A stretch of DNA of 64,000 nt from AP-15 sp963832875 (GTDB lineage: Bacteria > Pseudomonadota > Alphaproteobacteria > ATCC43930 > CGMCC-115725), in assembly GCA_963832875.1 (NCBI GenBank), contig CAWHWB010000009.1, positions 1 through 64,000 of the forward strand, given 5' to 3'. Made by a program: the position numbers and the translations under genes. How positions within the stretch are numbered: the stretch's first letter is position 1; each line of letters opens with the position of its first letter. The notes beneath the pieces were generated by a model, which did not search any database, was not told the DNA's origin, and was given only the letters and a program-made list of their open reading frames with translations. Below are positions 39,075 through 48,440 of this stretch, in pieces.

Positions 39075-41012
39075 GTGCGCCTGTATCGGATCATTGTGCT
39101 GCTGGCTCTGCTGACTGCGGAGCCGGCGCTGGCGCAGCAACAGGAACCCCCGGCCCGGGTCGGCAGCGTCAGCTACGTTTCCGGTACGATCGCCTTCCAC
39201 ACCGCCGGCGAGACCCAATGGTCGGCGGCCGGGGTCAACTATCCGGTCGCGACCGGCGGATCGTTCTGGACCGATCCGCAGGCCCGCGCCGAGCTTCAGA
39301 TCGGCCCGAGCACGATCGACATGGCCGGCGGCACCGAGATCGACGTGACCAATCTCAACGAGCAGGTGGCGCAGATCGGCATTCCGCAAGGCGCGCTCTA
39401 CCTGCATTTGCGACAGCTCGAGGCCGGCCAGAGCTTTGAGATCGACCTACCGCAGGGTGCTGTCTGGCTGCTGCAGCCCGGGGAGTACGATATCGACGCC
39501 GGCGCCGCGGACCAGCCGGCGCGGGTCGCGGTGTTCGCGGGCAGCGCCCGCTTTATTGGCGGCGGCGCCGATCTCGGCATCAAACCCGGCGATATGGCGA
39601 CGCTCAGCGGGTCGAACCCGGTCACCGCGCAGGTCGAGCACGCCGCTCCCGACGCCTTCGTCGCGTGGGCCCGCACCCGCGACTACCGGCAGGCCCAGGT
39701 GACGGCGGCAGCCCATTACGTTTCGCCGCAGATGACCGGCTATGCCGACCTCGATCAATACGGCGCCTGGCAGACGAGTCCGCAATACGGCGAGGTCTGG
39801 TATCCGAGCCAGGAGCCGACGGATTGGGCGCCCTATCGCGACGGCCGGTGGATTTGGGTGCAGCCCTGGGGCTGGACCTGGGTCGACCAGCAGCCCTGGG
39901 GGTTCGCGCCGTTTCACTATGGCCGTTGGGCCTATCTGGACAACCGCTGGGGCTGGGTTCCCGGCCAGTACGTAGCGCAGCCGGTCTATGCGCCGGCGCT
40001 GGTCGCCTTTGTCGGCGCGGCGGCGGGGTTCGCCATCGCCGGCGCGGCGGGACCGGCGGTCGGGTGGTTCCCGCTGGCGCCCGGCGAACCTTATTGGCCG
40101 AGCTATACCCACAACCAGAGCTACATCCGCAACGTCAACATCGCCAACGTCAGAAACATCGACACCATCATCAGGCAGTCGAACGGGTCGCCGCCGGCGC
40201 AGGCCACCAGCGCGAATTTCGCCAACCGCCGGTTCGCCACGGTGGTGCCGCAGCGGGTCTTTGCCAACGCCGACCCGGTCAGGCCGGCGGCACTTCATGT
40301 GGCGCCCGCCGCGCTGGCCAAGGCGCCGGTCGTGCTGCATCCGCCCGCGGTCAAGCCGGCGGCACGCCCGACGGCCGTGGCGGTGCGGGGCCCGACGACG
40401 ACCCGCCCGGTGGCGAGGGGCCGGGGAATACCGCCGCCGGCTCATCCGGGAGCGGCGGTCGCAGGCCGTCCGGGGGCAGAGGCCCACCCCCCGGCAACAC
40501 CGGCGCCGGGACACGGCGCCGAGCCGGGCCATCCGGCCGCTCCGGCGAACACCGCGGCGATCCCGCCGCGCCCCGGTGGGGCGAAAGCACCCGAGCCGGG
40601 CCGCGCGCCGGGGACACTCGAGCGCGGCGCTTCGCATCCCGCTGGCGCGGCGAACACGGCGGCCTTGCCGCCGGCGCATGAAGCGCGGCCCGTCGCCCCG
40701 GCACACCCGCCCGCCGCGGCTGTGGTTCGTCGTGAAGCGCCGCCACGGTCCGCCACCGCGCCCGAACGTCGGCCCGCGGTGAACGAGGCTCGCCCGGCCG
40801 CGCCGCCGCGGCCCGTCGCGGCGCCGCACCCCCAGGCGCAGATCGTGCGCCCGCCGGCCCCCGTTGCCCGCCCGGCCCCGATCGCCCGCCCGGCCGTGGC
40901 CCGTCCGGCACCGGTAGCCCGTGCGCCGGCCCCGCGGGCGGCTCCGCACCCGCCGGCAGCGCACCCGGCGTCGGCCGCCCGCGGCGGCAAGCCGGGTGAG
41001 AAGCGCGAATAG
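39075..41012 (+). CDS. secreted FecR-domain/DUF6600 protein with Pro/Ala-rich tail
   Basis: 645 residues from GTG 39075. Signal peptide (LYRIIVLLALLTAEPALAQQ), a FecR-like beta domain (SVSYVSGTIAFHTAG..., TEIDVTNLNEQVAQIGIPQGALYLHL, ~30-215), then a Trp-rich block of DUF6600 type: WYPSQEPTDWAPYRDGRW, WVQPWGWTWVDQQPWGFAPFHYGRW, DNRWGWVPG (~250-305). A hydrophobic segment (~310-330) follows, then ~250 residues of Pro/Ala/His/Arg low complexity. Probably periplasmic or surface exposed. The partner and role are unknown; no FecI or TonB genes adjoin. Confidence 0.8.
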   Translation: MRLYRIIVLLALLTAEPALAQQQEPPARVGSVSYVSGTIAFHTAGETQWSAAGVNYPVATGGSFWTDPQARAELQIGPSTIDMAGGTEIDVTNLNEQVAQIGIPQGALYLHLRQLEAGQSFEIDLPQGAVWLLQPGEYDIDAGAADQPARVAVFAGSARFIGGGADLGIKPGDMATLSGSNPVTAQVEHAAPDAFVAWARTRDYRQAQVTAAAHYVSPQMTGYADLDQYGAWQTSPQYGEVWYPSQEPTDWAPYRDGRWIWVQPWGWTWVDQQPWGFAPFHYGRWAYLDNRWGWVPGQYVAQPVYAPALVAFVGAAAGFAIAGAAGPAVGWFPLAPGEPYWPSYTHNQSYIRNVNIANVRNIDTIIRQSNGSPPAQATSANFANRRFATVVPQRVFANADPVRPAALHVAPAALAKAPVVLHPPAVKPAARPTAVAVRGPTTTRPVARGRGIPPPAHPGAAVAGRPGAEAHPPATPAPGHGAEPGHPAAPANTAAIPPRPGGAKAPEPGRAPGTLERGASHPAGAANTAALPPAHEARPVAPAHPPAAAVVRREAPPRSATAPERRPAVNEARPAAPPRPVAAPHPQAQIVRPPAPVARPAPIARPAVARPAPVARAPAPRAAPHPPAAHPASAARGGKPGEKRE

Positions 41013-41138
41013 CTTCACCGCCTAAGACGCCGGGCTGCTTTATCGACCGCGATCGCCGGGCGGCAGTGAGCCCGCCTGAGGAACGCTGGCGCCGGTTCCG
41101 AGGTTGGGAAGGTAAACCCTACCCCATCGAGGCCCATC

Positions 41139-42272
41139 ATGTTCAGCAGCAGCGAATTTGACGAATTGGTAGCGGTCGATGCGCCGTACGCCGTCTCGCT
41201 CTACCTGCCGACCCATTTGGCCGGCCGGGAGATCCGGCAGGATCCGATCCGGCTGAAGAACCTGCTGGCCGGCGCCGCCGAGCAGCTGGGTTCCGCCCAT
41301 CGCGCCTCGGAGATCGAAACGCTGCTCGCCCCCGCGACCGCTCTCATCGACGATGAAGCCTTTTGGCAGCACCAGCAGCAGGGGCTCGCGATCTTTTTGG
41401 CGCCGGGTTTCGCGCGGGTCCACAAACTGCCGATCGCGGTCGCCGAGGCGGCAGTGTTGAGCGGCGGGTTTCACATCCGGCCGTTGTTGCCGCTGATCGA
41501 GGACGCCGGACTGTTCTGGCTGGTCACGATCAGCGCTCGGCACACTAGGGTCTTCCATGGTTCGCGCTGGAGCTTTGCCGAATACACCGAGCTCGACCTG
41601 CCGCGCGGCATCGCCGAGATCCGGGGCCAGACGGAATATCAGGAGGGCCACAGGGCGGCGCCGGTCAGCCGGCATGGCGGGCTCGCCAGGGCACAGTCCC
41701 TGGGCCAAGCCCCTGACGAGGTCCGCAAGACCGAATTGATCGAGCTGCTGCGCCGGATCACCGCCGCACTCGAGCCCGAAATCAGGCGTCGCCCGGCGCC
41801 GGTGATCGTCGCAGCCAATCCGGAAATTCGCGGGCATTTTCGCGAGATTGCCGGATGGCGGGAGATTCTCCCCGATGGCATCGACGAAAACCCCGACGCC
41901 CTGCGCGAGGAAGAGCTGCATTCGCGCGCCTATGCCTTGATCGAGCAGAAGCAGACGGAGGTCCGAAGCGCGGCGCTCGATCGTCTCAATGCTCGGCTCG
42001 GCACCCCTCAGGCGACGACCAAGCCTGATGAAATCATCCGCGCAGCGCGCTATGCACGGCTCGACACCCTGTTTTTCGGCGACGAACCTCTGTGGGGCGA
42101 GTTCGACGAGGCGGCCGACCGGATCGTCGCCCATCAGCGGGCCGTGGACGGCGCGGTCGACCTGCTCGATTACGCCGCCCGGATGACCCTTCGCCACGGC
42201 GGCCGGGTCATTTTAATCCCGCGCGTAGCGCTGCCGCCGCCCGGTCTCGCCGCGGCGATCCTGCGGTATTGA
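41139..42272 (+). CDS. baeRF-family (bacterial eRF1-like) protein
   Basis: 377 residues resembling the bacterial archaeo-eukaryotic release-factor family (baeRF3/7-type). Typical opening: ELVAVDAPYAVSLYLPTHLAGREIRQDPIRLKNLL; middle GLAIFLAPGFARVHKLP and RHTRVFHGSRWSF; C-terminal ARLDTLFFGDEPLWGEFD and HGGRVILIP. These proteins are thought to act on ribosomes or RNA in stress, without proof for this subgroup. GAGG lies upstream of ATG 41139. Single gene, unrelated neighbours. Family assignment is from pattern memory. Confidence 0.65.
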   Translation: MFSSSEFDELVAVDAPYAVSLYLPTHLAGREIRQDPIRLKNLLAGAAEQLGSAHRASEIETLLAPATALIDDEAFWQHQQQGLAIFLAPGFARVHKLPIAVAEAAVLSGGFHIRPLLPLIEDAGLFWLVTISARHTRVFHGSRWSFAEYTELDLPRGIAEIRGQTEYQEGHRAAPVSRHGGLARAQSLGQAPDEVRKTELIELLRRITAALEPEIRRRPAPVIVAANPEIRGHFREIAGWREILPDGIDENPDALREEELHSRAYALIEQKQTEVRSAALDRLNARLGTPQATTKPDEIIRAARYARLDTLFFGDEPLWGEFDEAADRIVAHQRAVDGAVDLLDYAARMTLRHGGRVILIPRVALPPPGLAAAILRY

Positions 42273-42319
42273 AGCGCCCGAACACGACGCCCACTCATAA
42301 CCCTGCGAGGCCGGGCATT

Positions 42320-43492
42320 TTATTCCCGGCCGATACCGAGCAGATCCCCGATACGGTCCGCCGCCTTGAGGCCGGAGCCGGTCAGCACTGTCACCGTAGT
42401 CTCGCCGGGCTTGATCGTGCCGTCGCATATGAGACGGGTTAGCGCCGCGCCTGCGGTCGCCGCCGTGGGCTCGACAAAGAGCCCGAGCCGGCCGAGGGCG
42501 AGGAGCGCCGCCCCGATCTCCGCCTCGGCGACGGCGACGACCCCGCCCCGCGACCGGCGCAAGGCCCGCAGCACCTGGGTTGCGCGCACCGGCCGCGTCG
42601 TGGCGATCCCGTCAGCGATGGTCGGAGCGGCGGCGAACGGCACGAACCCGTCGGCGCCGGCCGCCCAGGCCGCTGCGAACGCCGAGCACTCGGCCGCCTG
42701 CACGGCAAAGAGCCGCGGTCGGCCACCGTTCTCGCCGGCCTTCCCGATTTCGCCAGCCTTCTCGAGCTCGTCGAAACCGCGTTCGAGACCGAGGATGTTG
42801 CTGCCGTAGCCGGTCGGCACCAGGATATTGTCGGGCACGCGATGCCCCAGCTGCTCCCACAATTCAAAGGCCAGGGTCTTGGTGCCCTCGATGAAAAAGG
42901 GGTGCCAGTTGTGGCTCGCGTAAAAGCTGTCGCCGATGGCGGCGAGCGCGGCCTCGGTCACCGCTTGACGGGTGCCGGAGATCGCGCGAATTTCGGCTCC
43001 GGCGGCGGCGATCTGCACCAGCTTGGCGCGTGGCGCGGCGGCTGGAACATACATAGTGCAGGGGATGGCGGCGGCAGCCGCATAGGTCGCGATCGATGAA
43101 CCGGCGTTGCCCGAGGAATCCTCGTGGATCGGCCCGACCCGGGCTTCGATCAGATGATTGATCATGACCGCGGTGCCGCGGTCCTTGAACGAACCGGTCG
43201 GCATCTGCGATTCGAGCTTGAACCAGACCGGCGCACCCTGCCAGTCGCGGCGCACCAGCGCAGTCCAGCCCTCGCCGAGCGACACGCGCGGCGGCCCGCG
43301 CAGCGCCAGTGCCGGGGCGTAGCGCCACAGCGAAGCCTCGCCCCGGGCGATTTCGCCCTGCCGCAGGCCACGCCCTGGCATCAGGTCGAGCGGGCTGCCG
43401 CAATCGCACCGCCAGCGCGGTTGGTCGGCGGTCCACTCTCGCCCGCAGGCCGGGCATCGATAAAGCGGGGCGGGATCGGTCGGGATGGTCAT
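42320..43492 (-). CDS. threonine synthase-like PLP enzyme
   Basis: 390 residues. N-terminal zinc-ribbon-like segment (YRCPACGREWTADQPRWRCDCG), typical of the ThrC class with a rubredoxin-like knuckle, then the fold-type II PLP core: lysine in QMPTGSFKDRGTAVMI, SSGNAGSSIATYAA, IEGTKTLAFEL, PTGYGSNILG and the C-terminal TVLTGSGLKAAD. Likely makes threonine from phosphohomoserine, or acts in a related beta-replacement. GAGGAGCG precedes ATG 43492; a longer upstream frame is shadow. Confidence 0.83.
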   Translation of the reverse strand: MTIPTDPAPLYRCPACGREWTADQPRWRCDCGSPLDLMPGRGLRQGEIARGEASLWRYAPALALRGPPRVSLGEGWTALVRRDWQGAPVWFKLESQMPTGSFKDRGTAVMINHLIEARVGPIHEDSSGNAGSSIATYAAAAAIPCTMYVPAAAPRAKLVQIAAAGAEIRAISGTRQAVTEAALAAIGDSFYASHNWHPFFIEGTKTLAFELWEQLGHRVPDNILVPTGYGSNILGLERGFDELEKAGEIGKAGENGGRPRLFAVQAAECSAFAAAWAAGADGFVPFAAAPTIADGIATTRPVRATQVLRALRRSRGGVVAVAEAEIGAALLALGRLGLFVEPTAATAGAALTRLICDGTIKPGETTVTVLTGSGLKAADRIGDLLGIGRE

Positions 43493-43751
43493 CGCTCCTC
43501 TGCAGCCAACAGCAGACCACGACTTCAGACCGGTGGAAAGGCCAGGACCCAGCCTGGCCTCAGGCGGGATTTCCGCGACTTCGGTCCGGCCACGCCGATC
43601 TCCGCGCGGTGGCGAGATAAAAGGTCGCAAACCCGCCGGCGGCATTTGAAGGAGGCGACACGTTGACGGTGTCGGGGTATAGACGCGGGCTGGCGTGCGC
43701 TCTCGCTCGCCGACAAACCGGACATAAACCGCCAGAACTGGGAGGATCGTC

Positions 43752-45014
43752 GTGACCAAGGCCGCATTTTTGCAGAAATTCGACCGCCGCAGTGTGATTA
43801 AGGGGGCGGTTGCGGCCGGAATCACGCAAATCGCCGCACCTTTCGTTATCACCGCGCGGGCCGCGGACATCATCAAGTTCGGTCTCGACGATCCGCTGAC
43901 CGGCACCTATGCCGAACTCGGCAAGAACGAGCAGATCGGGTGCCAACTGGCGATTTCGCAGATTAACGCCAAGGGCGGCATCCTCGGCCGCCAGACCCAG
44001 CTCCTGGTCGAGGATTCGACGAGCGCCGACACCGGTATCGCGGTGCAGAAGGCGCGCAAGCTGATCGAGCGCGACAAGGTCGATTTTCTTTTCGGCAACG
44101 TCAATTCGGCGATGGCGCTGGCGATAGGCGAGGTCGCCAACCAGGCGAAGAAATTGCTGATCGTCACCGGCGGCCATACTGACGGGGTCACCGGCACCGA
44201 TTGCCATTGGAACGTGTTCCGCGTGTGCAATACGACGCGGATGGAAACCGACGCGGTGTCGAAGACGCTGCTGAGCAAATACGGCAAGCGGTGGTATTTT
44301 CTTACTCCCGATTACGCCTTCGGGCACACCTTGCAGCAGGGCTTCGAGGCAAACCTGAAAAAGTTCGGCGGAACCGAGGTCGGCTCTTCGCTGACCCCGC
44401 TCGGCACGACCGACTATTCGTCCTATCTGATCAAAGCGCAGGCGGCGAATCCCGATGTCATCATCTTCCTGCAGGCGGGCGACGACGCGGTTAACGCTTT
44501 GAAGCAGGCGGTCGAGTTCGGGCTCAACAAGCGCTTCCACATCGCCGGCGCGCAGCAGGAGCTCGAAGTGCTCGAAGGCCTGCCGCCCGACGCGCGCATC
44601 GGCACCTGGGTGTTCGAGTGGTACTGGGTGCAGCCCAACGTGCCGCACGTCAAGGAATTCGTCGCCGAGATCAGAAAGGTCAACGGCGGCAAGGTACCGA
44701 CCGCGCGGCATTGGTTCGGCTATACCGCGGCCTGGACCTGCGCGCTCGTCGCCAACCAAGAGAAGACGCTCGATCCGCTCAAGCTCGCCAAGGCGCTCGA
44801 AGGCTTCAAGCTGCCGCCGGAGATCGCCTTAATGCCCTACGACACCTTTTATCGCGCCGGCGATAACCAGCTGATGCCGACGCTCTATGTCGGCCACGCG
44901 GTGGCGAAGGGTTCCGAGCCCGAAGATCTGTTCCACGTCGACCAGCTGGTAAAAGGCGTCGATGCGGCTCTGCCTGTCGCCGAGACCGGCTGCCACCTCA
45001 AATGGCCGGCTTGA
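43752..45014 (+). CDS. branched-chain amino-acid-type ABC transporter substrate-binding protein
   Basis: 420-residue periplasmic binding protein (LivK/Peripla_BP_6). It starts with a Tat-like signal (FDRRSVIKGAVAAGITQIAAPFVITARA), then IKFGLDDPLTGTYAELGKNEQIGCQLAISQINAKGGILG and LLSKYGKRWYFLTPDYAFGH. GTG 43752 follows GGGAGGATC. Heads a full transporter unit (binding protein, two permeases, two ATPases). Members of this family also bind amides, urea and aromatic acids, so the ligand is not certain. Confidence 0.9.
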   Translation: MTKAAFLQKFDRRSVIKGAVAAGITQIAAPFVITARAADIIKFGLDDPLTGTYAELGKNEQIGCQLAISQINAKGGILGRQTQLLVEDSTSADTGIAVQKARKLIERDKVDFLFGNVNSAMALAIGEVANQAKKLLIVTGGHTDGVTGTDCHWNVFRVCNTTRMETDAVSKTLLSKYGKRWYFLTPDYAFGHTLQQGFEANLKKFGGTEVGSSLTPLGTTDYSSYLIKAQAANPDVIIFLQAGDDAVNALKQAVEFGLNKRFHIAGAQQELEVLEGLPPDARIGTWVFEWYWVQPNVPHVKEFVAEIRKVNGGKVPTARHWFGYTAAWTCALVANQEKTLDPLKLAKALEGFKLPPEIALMPYDTFYRAGDNQLMPTLYVGHAVAKGSEPEDLFHVDQLVKGVDAALPVAETGCHLKWPA

Positions 45015-45053
45015 CCCCCGCTGATGATTTCTCTCCGAATAGGGCGGCTCTAC

Positions 45054-45114
45054 CCTCACCCACCTCTCCCGCACCGCGGGAGAGGGCGCCGAGCACAGCG
45101 AGGCGGGTGAGGAC
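45054..45114. repeat. dispersed palindromic repeat (type A)
   Basis: CCCTCACCCACCTCTCCCGC-ACC-GCGGGAGAGGGCGC... AGGCGGGTGAGG: a hairpin flanked by CCCTCACC/GGTGAGG arms, like the copies at 17236 and 38897. It lies in the 120-base gap between binding protein and first permease and may tune read-through. Confidence 0.7.
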
Positions 45115-45135
45115 GACCCCAGGCGCTTTTCGACC

Positions 45136-46002
45136 ATGACCCAGCTGATCCTGTTCAACCTGTTCAACGGGCTGATCATCGGCGCGTTCTACGCGCTGAT
45201 GGCGCTCGGGCTGTCGCTGATCCTGAACCTAACCGGGGTGATCAATTTCGCGCATGGCGGCTTTCTGGCGCTGGGCGCCTATATCGCGTTTTCGCTGACC
45301 CCTTATCTCGGCTTTTGGGGCGCGCTCGCGCTCGCCCCGATTTTGACCGCGGCGATCGGCCTGGTGGTCGAGCGCATTCTGATCCGCCCGCTATACGGCC
45401 GCGATCCGTTGTACAGCCTACTTTTGACCTTTGGCCTCGCCTTTATGCTGGAGGATGGCACGCGCTTTATTTGGGGCGCCCAGACCCTACCGTTTGCGGT
45501 CCCGGATTGGCTGATGAGCCCGCTCAGCGGCCAGTTCTTTTTCCTGACTGGCTATCGCCTGTTCATGGTCGTCCTGGTGGTTGCGGCGGTCGCGGCCTTG
45601 TTTCTGATCCTGAACCGCACCCGTCTCGGCATGCGCATCCGGGCCGGGACCCTGGATCTCGAAACGGTGTCGGTGCTCGGCGTCAACACCCGCATCCTTC
45701 GCAACCTCAATTTCGGCCTGGGCATCTATCTCGCCGGCCTCGCCGGCGTGCTCGCCGCCGGCATGCTCGGGCTGCAGCCGACAATTGGCAGCACGCTGAT
45801 CATGCCGAGCTTTGTCGCGATCATCATCGGCGGCCTCGGCAGCCTGCCGGGAACTTTGTTGGGTGGGCTTCTGATCGGCGTCGCCTCGGGGATCACGACC
45901 GTGTTCTTTCCGTCCGCTTCCGAGGCCGTGATCTATGTGCTGATGGCGCTCGTCCTGCTCGTCCGGCCGCGCGGACTGCTCGGCGAGGAAGGCCGGTTCT
46001 AG
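45136..46002 (+). CDS. livH: branched-chain amino-acid ABC permease (LivH type)
   Basis: 288-residue inner-membrane permease with about eight hydrophobic helices. LivH signature features: LFNGLIIGAFYALMALGLSLILNLTGVINFAHGGFLALGAYIAF at the N-terminus and IIIGGLGSLPGTLLGGLLIGVASG near the C-terminus. Its TAG stop overlaps the GTG start of the next permease gene. Confidence 0.93.
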   Translation: MTQLILFNLFNGLIIGAFYALMALGLSLILNLTGVINFAHGGFLALGAYIAFSLTPYLGFWGALALAPILTAAIGLVVERILIRPLYGRDPLYSLLLTFGLAFMLEDGTRFIWGAQTLPFAVPDWLMSPLSGQFFFLTGYRLFMVVLVVAAVAALFLILNRTRLGMRIRAGTLDLETVSVLGVNTRILRNLNFGLGIYLAGLAGVLAAGMLGLQPTIGSTLIMPSFVAIIIGGLGSLPGTLLGGLLIGVASGITTVFFPSASEAVIYVLMALVLLVRPRGLLGEEGRF

Positions 46003-46952
46003 TGAGCCCGCTCAAGAAGCGCATCGCTGACGTCACGGTCTGGGCGCTGCTGCTGACCATGCCCTATTGGCTCGATTGGATCGGCGGCTACACGGCGTTG
46101 GGCACCCAAGTGCTGGTGCTGGCCCTGGCCGCGATGTCGCTGAATTTTCTGTTGGGATTTACCGGCGTCCTGTCGTTCGGCCATGCCGCCTATTTCGGTC
46201 TCGGCGTCTACGGCGCCGGGCTGACGATCAAGTACCTGATGCCAAATACTCTGGTCGGCATGGCGGTCGGCGTCGGGGTCGGCACGGTCGCCGCCGCGCT
46301 GATCGGGCTGTTGATCGTGCGCCTGCGCGGCATCTATTTCGCCATGGTGACGATCGCCTTTGGTCAGGTCTTCTATTTTATCGCCTATCGCTGGAATTCG
46401 GTCACCGGCGGCGACGATGGGCTTTCAGGGTGGCAGCGGATGCCGGTCGATCTCGGCTTCCTTCAAGCCGACATTCTCGGCCATCCCCACGTCTTCTATT
46501 ATTTCGTCCTGTTCTTCTTTGCCGTCGCGGTAACGATCATGGCGGCGTTGCTGCGCTCGCCGTTCGGGCGCACCTTGCTGGCGATCCGCGAGAACGAACG
46601 GCGCGCACGGTTTCTCGGCATCCCGGTCGACCAGCACATCTGGCTGTCCTGGGTGATCTCGTGCCTGTTTGTCAGCCTCGCCGGCACCCTCTACGCGCTG
46701 CTCAACAATTTTGCCGACCCGCACGATCTGCGCTGGGACCAGTCGGGGGATTTCGTGATCATGGCGGTGCTGGGCGGGATGCGGGTCTTCTGGGGACCGC
46801 TGATCGGCGCCGCGATCTTTGTCGTGCTGCAGGATTACATTTCGAGCCAGACAGCCAATTGGATGTCGTTCATCGGCCTGTTCTTCGTGCTCGTGGTGCT
46901 GTTCTTTCCGCAGGGCGTGCTCGGTGTTTTCGGGCGCAGGACCGCGCGATGA
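46002..46952 (+). CDS. livM: branched-chain amino-acid ABC permease (LivM type)
   Basis: 316 residues, second permease. Seen: VLALAAMSLNFLLGFTGVLSFGHAAYFGLGVYGAG and the EAA-like cytoplasmic loop RSPFGRTLLAIRENERRARFLGIPV; C-terminus GGMRVFWGPLIGAAIFVVLQDY. GTG 46002 shares a base with the livH stop (TAGTG); the stop overlaps the ATG of the ATPase gene (ATGA). Forms the membrane channel with LivH. Confidence 0.92.
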   Translation: MSPLKKRIADVTVWALLLTMPYWLDWIGGYTALGTQVLVLALAAMSLNFLLGFTGVLSFGHAAYFGLGVYGAGLTIKYLMPNTLVGMAVGVGVGTVAAALIGLLIVRLRGIYFAMVTIAFGQVFYFIAYRWNSVTGGDDGLSGWQRMPVDLGFLQADILGHPHVFYYFVLFFFAVAVTIMAALLRSPFGRTLLAIRENERRARFLGIPVDQHIWLSWVISCLFVSLAGTLYALLNNFADPHDLRWDQSGDFVIMAVLGGMRVFWGPLIGAAIFVVLQDYISSQTANWMSFIGLFFVLVVLFFPQGVLGVFGRRTAR

Positions 46953-47698
46953 GCTTGTTGGAGGTCGAGACCGTCTCGCGCCACTTTGGCAGCCTGGTCG
47001 CGGTCGACGCGGTCTCGCTGTCGGTCGAGCCGGGCGAACTGCGCGCCGTGATCGGCCCGAACGGCGCCGGCAAGACCACATTTTTCAACCTGATCAGCGG
47101 CTTTTTGAGGCCGAATTCGGGCCGTATCCGGTTTGACGGCGAGGACATCACCGGGTTATTGCCGGCGCGACGCGTCTGGCGCGGTATCGCGCGTACCTTT
47201 CAGATCACCGAAATCTTTCCCGAGCTCACGGTGCGCGAAAATCTGCGCATCGCGGTCGAGACGGCGTCGGGCTATCGGCTGCGGCCGTGGATCTCGCGCC
47301 GGGCCATGGCGGCGGTCGGCGCGCGCGTCGCCGATCTCGCCAAGCGCGGCGGCTTGGCGGATCGCGAGGACCGGCGGGTCGGCGAATTAAGCCACGGCGA
47401 CCAGCGCGCAACCGAAATCATGATGGCGCTCGCGCTCAACCCGCGCCTGTTGCTGTTGGACGAGCCGACCGCCGGCATGGGCGAGCAGGAAACCTACGGC
47501 ATCACCCGGCTGATCCGCCGATTGCACCGGGAGGAAGGGCTGTCGATTGTGCTGATCGAGCACGATATGCGCGTCATCTTTCACCTCGCCGACCGGATCA
47601 TGGTCCTCGCCGAGGGCAGGATGCTGGCGGACGGCACGCCGCAAGAGATTGCCGCCGACGAGCGGGTGCAGACGGCCTATCTGGGACAGACGGCATGA
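46949..47698 (+). CDS. livG: branched-chain amino-acid ABC transporter ATPase (LivG type)
   Basis: 249 residues. Walker A GPNGAGKTT, LivG-specific ARTFQITEIFPELTVRENLRIAVE, ABC signature LSHGDQRATEIMMAL, Walker B LLLLDEPTAGMGEQE and switch His in VLIEHDM. The signature LSHGDQR is typical of the LivG branch. Overlaps livM (ATGA) and livF (ATGA). Confidence 0.93.
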   Translation: MSLLEVETVSRHFGSLVAVDAVSLSVEPGELRAVIGPNGAGKTTFFNLISGFLRPNSGRIRFDGEDITGLLPARRVWRGIARTFQITEIFPELTVRENLRIAVETASGYRLRPWISRRAMAAVGARVADLAKRGGLADREDRRVGELSHGDQRATEIMMALALNPRLLLLDEPTAGMGEQETYGITRLIRRLHREEGLSIVLIEHDMRVIFHLADRIMVLAEGRMLADGTPQEIAADERVQTAYLGQTA

Positions 47699-48429
47699 CC
47701 GTCCCGGCGCTCACAGTCGAACAGCTCCACACCTTTTACGGCAAGAGCCACATCCTGCACGGCGTCGGGCTCGAAGTGCGCGAGGGCGAGATCGTGACCC
47801 TCTTGGGGCGCAACGGCGCCGGCAAGACCACGACTTTGCGCAGTCTCGTCGGGCTGACGCCGCCGCGCGAGGGGACGGTGCGGATCTTCGGTCAGGCCAC
47901 CACCCTGTGGCCGCCCTATCGCATCGCCGCACTCGGCGTCGGCTATGTGCCCGAGGGACGGCGGATATTTCCCAATCTGACCGTCGAGGAAAACCTGCTG
48001 GTCCCGCTCGAACGGCCGGGCCCATGGTCGATCGCACGCGTCCACGAGCTGTTTCCGCGCCTCTCCGAGCGCCGCCGCAACAAGGGCCGGCAGCTCTCGG
48101 GCGGCGAGCAGGAAATGCTGGCGATCGCGCGCGCGCTGATCCTCAATCCGCGCCTCCTGATCCTCGACGAGCCGTCGCAAGGGCTCGCCCCGCTGATCGT
48201 GCAGGAGGTATTCAACGTGGTGGTGGCGGCGCGGCAACAAGGCATTTCGATCCTGTTGGTCGAGCAGAACGTGCGCGCGGCGGTCGAGATCGCTGACCGC
48301 GCCTATGTCCTCGACGACGGCCGCGTGGTCTATTCCGGCGCCGCCGCCGAACTGGCCGAGGACGAGGAGCGCGTGCGGGCGCTCGCCGGCGCCAGCGCCG
48401 AAGCGTGGACCGACGTCGAAATGGAGTAG
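47695..48429 (+). CDS. livF: branched-chain amino-acid ABC transporter ATPase (LivF type)
   Basis: 244 residues. Walker A GRNGAGKTTTLRS, LivF-typical GVGYVPEGRRIFPNLTVEENL, signature LSGGEQEMLAIARAL, Walker B RLLILDEPSQGLAP and VEQN switch region. ATG 47695 overlaps the livG stop. Last gene of the five-gene transporter. Confidence 0.93.
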   Translation: MTVPALTVEQLHTFYGKSHILHGVGLEVREGEIVTLLGRNGAGKTTTLRSLVGLTPPREGTVRIFGQATTLWPPYRIAALGVGYVPEGRRIFPNLTVEENLLVPLERPGPWSIARVHELFPRLSERRRNKGRQLSGGEQEMLAIARALILNPRLLILDEPSQGLAPLIVQEVFNVVVAARQQGISILLVEQNVRAAVEIADRAYVLDDGRVVYSGAAAELAEDEERVRALAGASAEAWTDVEME

Positions 48430-48440
48430 CGAGCGCCGGC

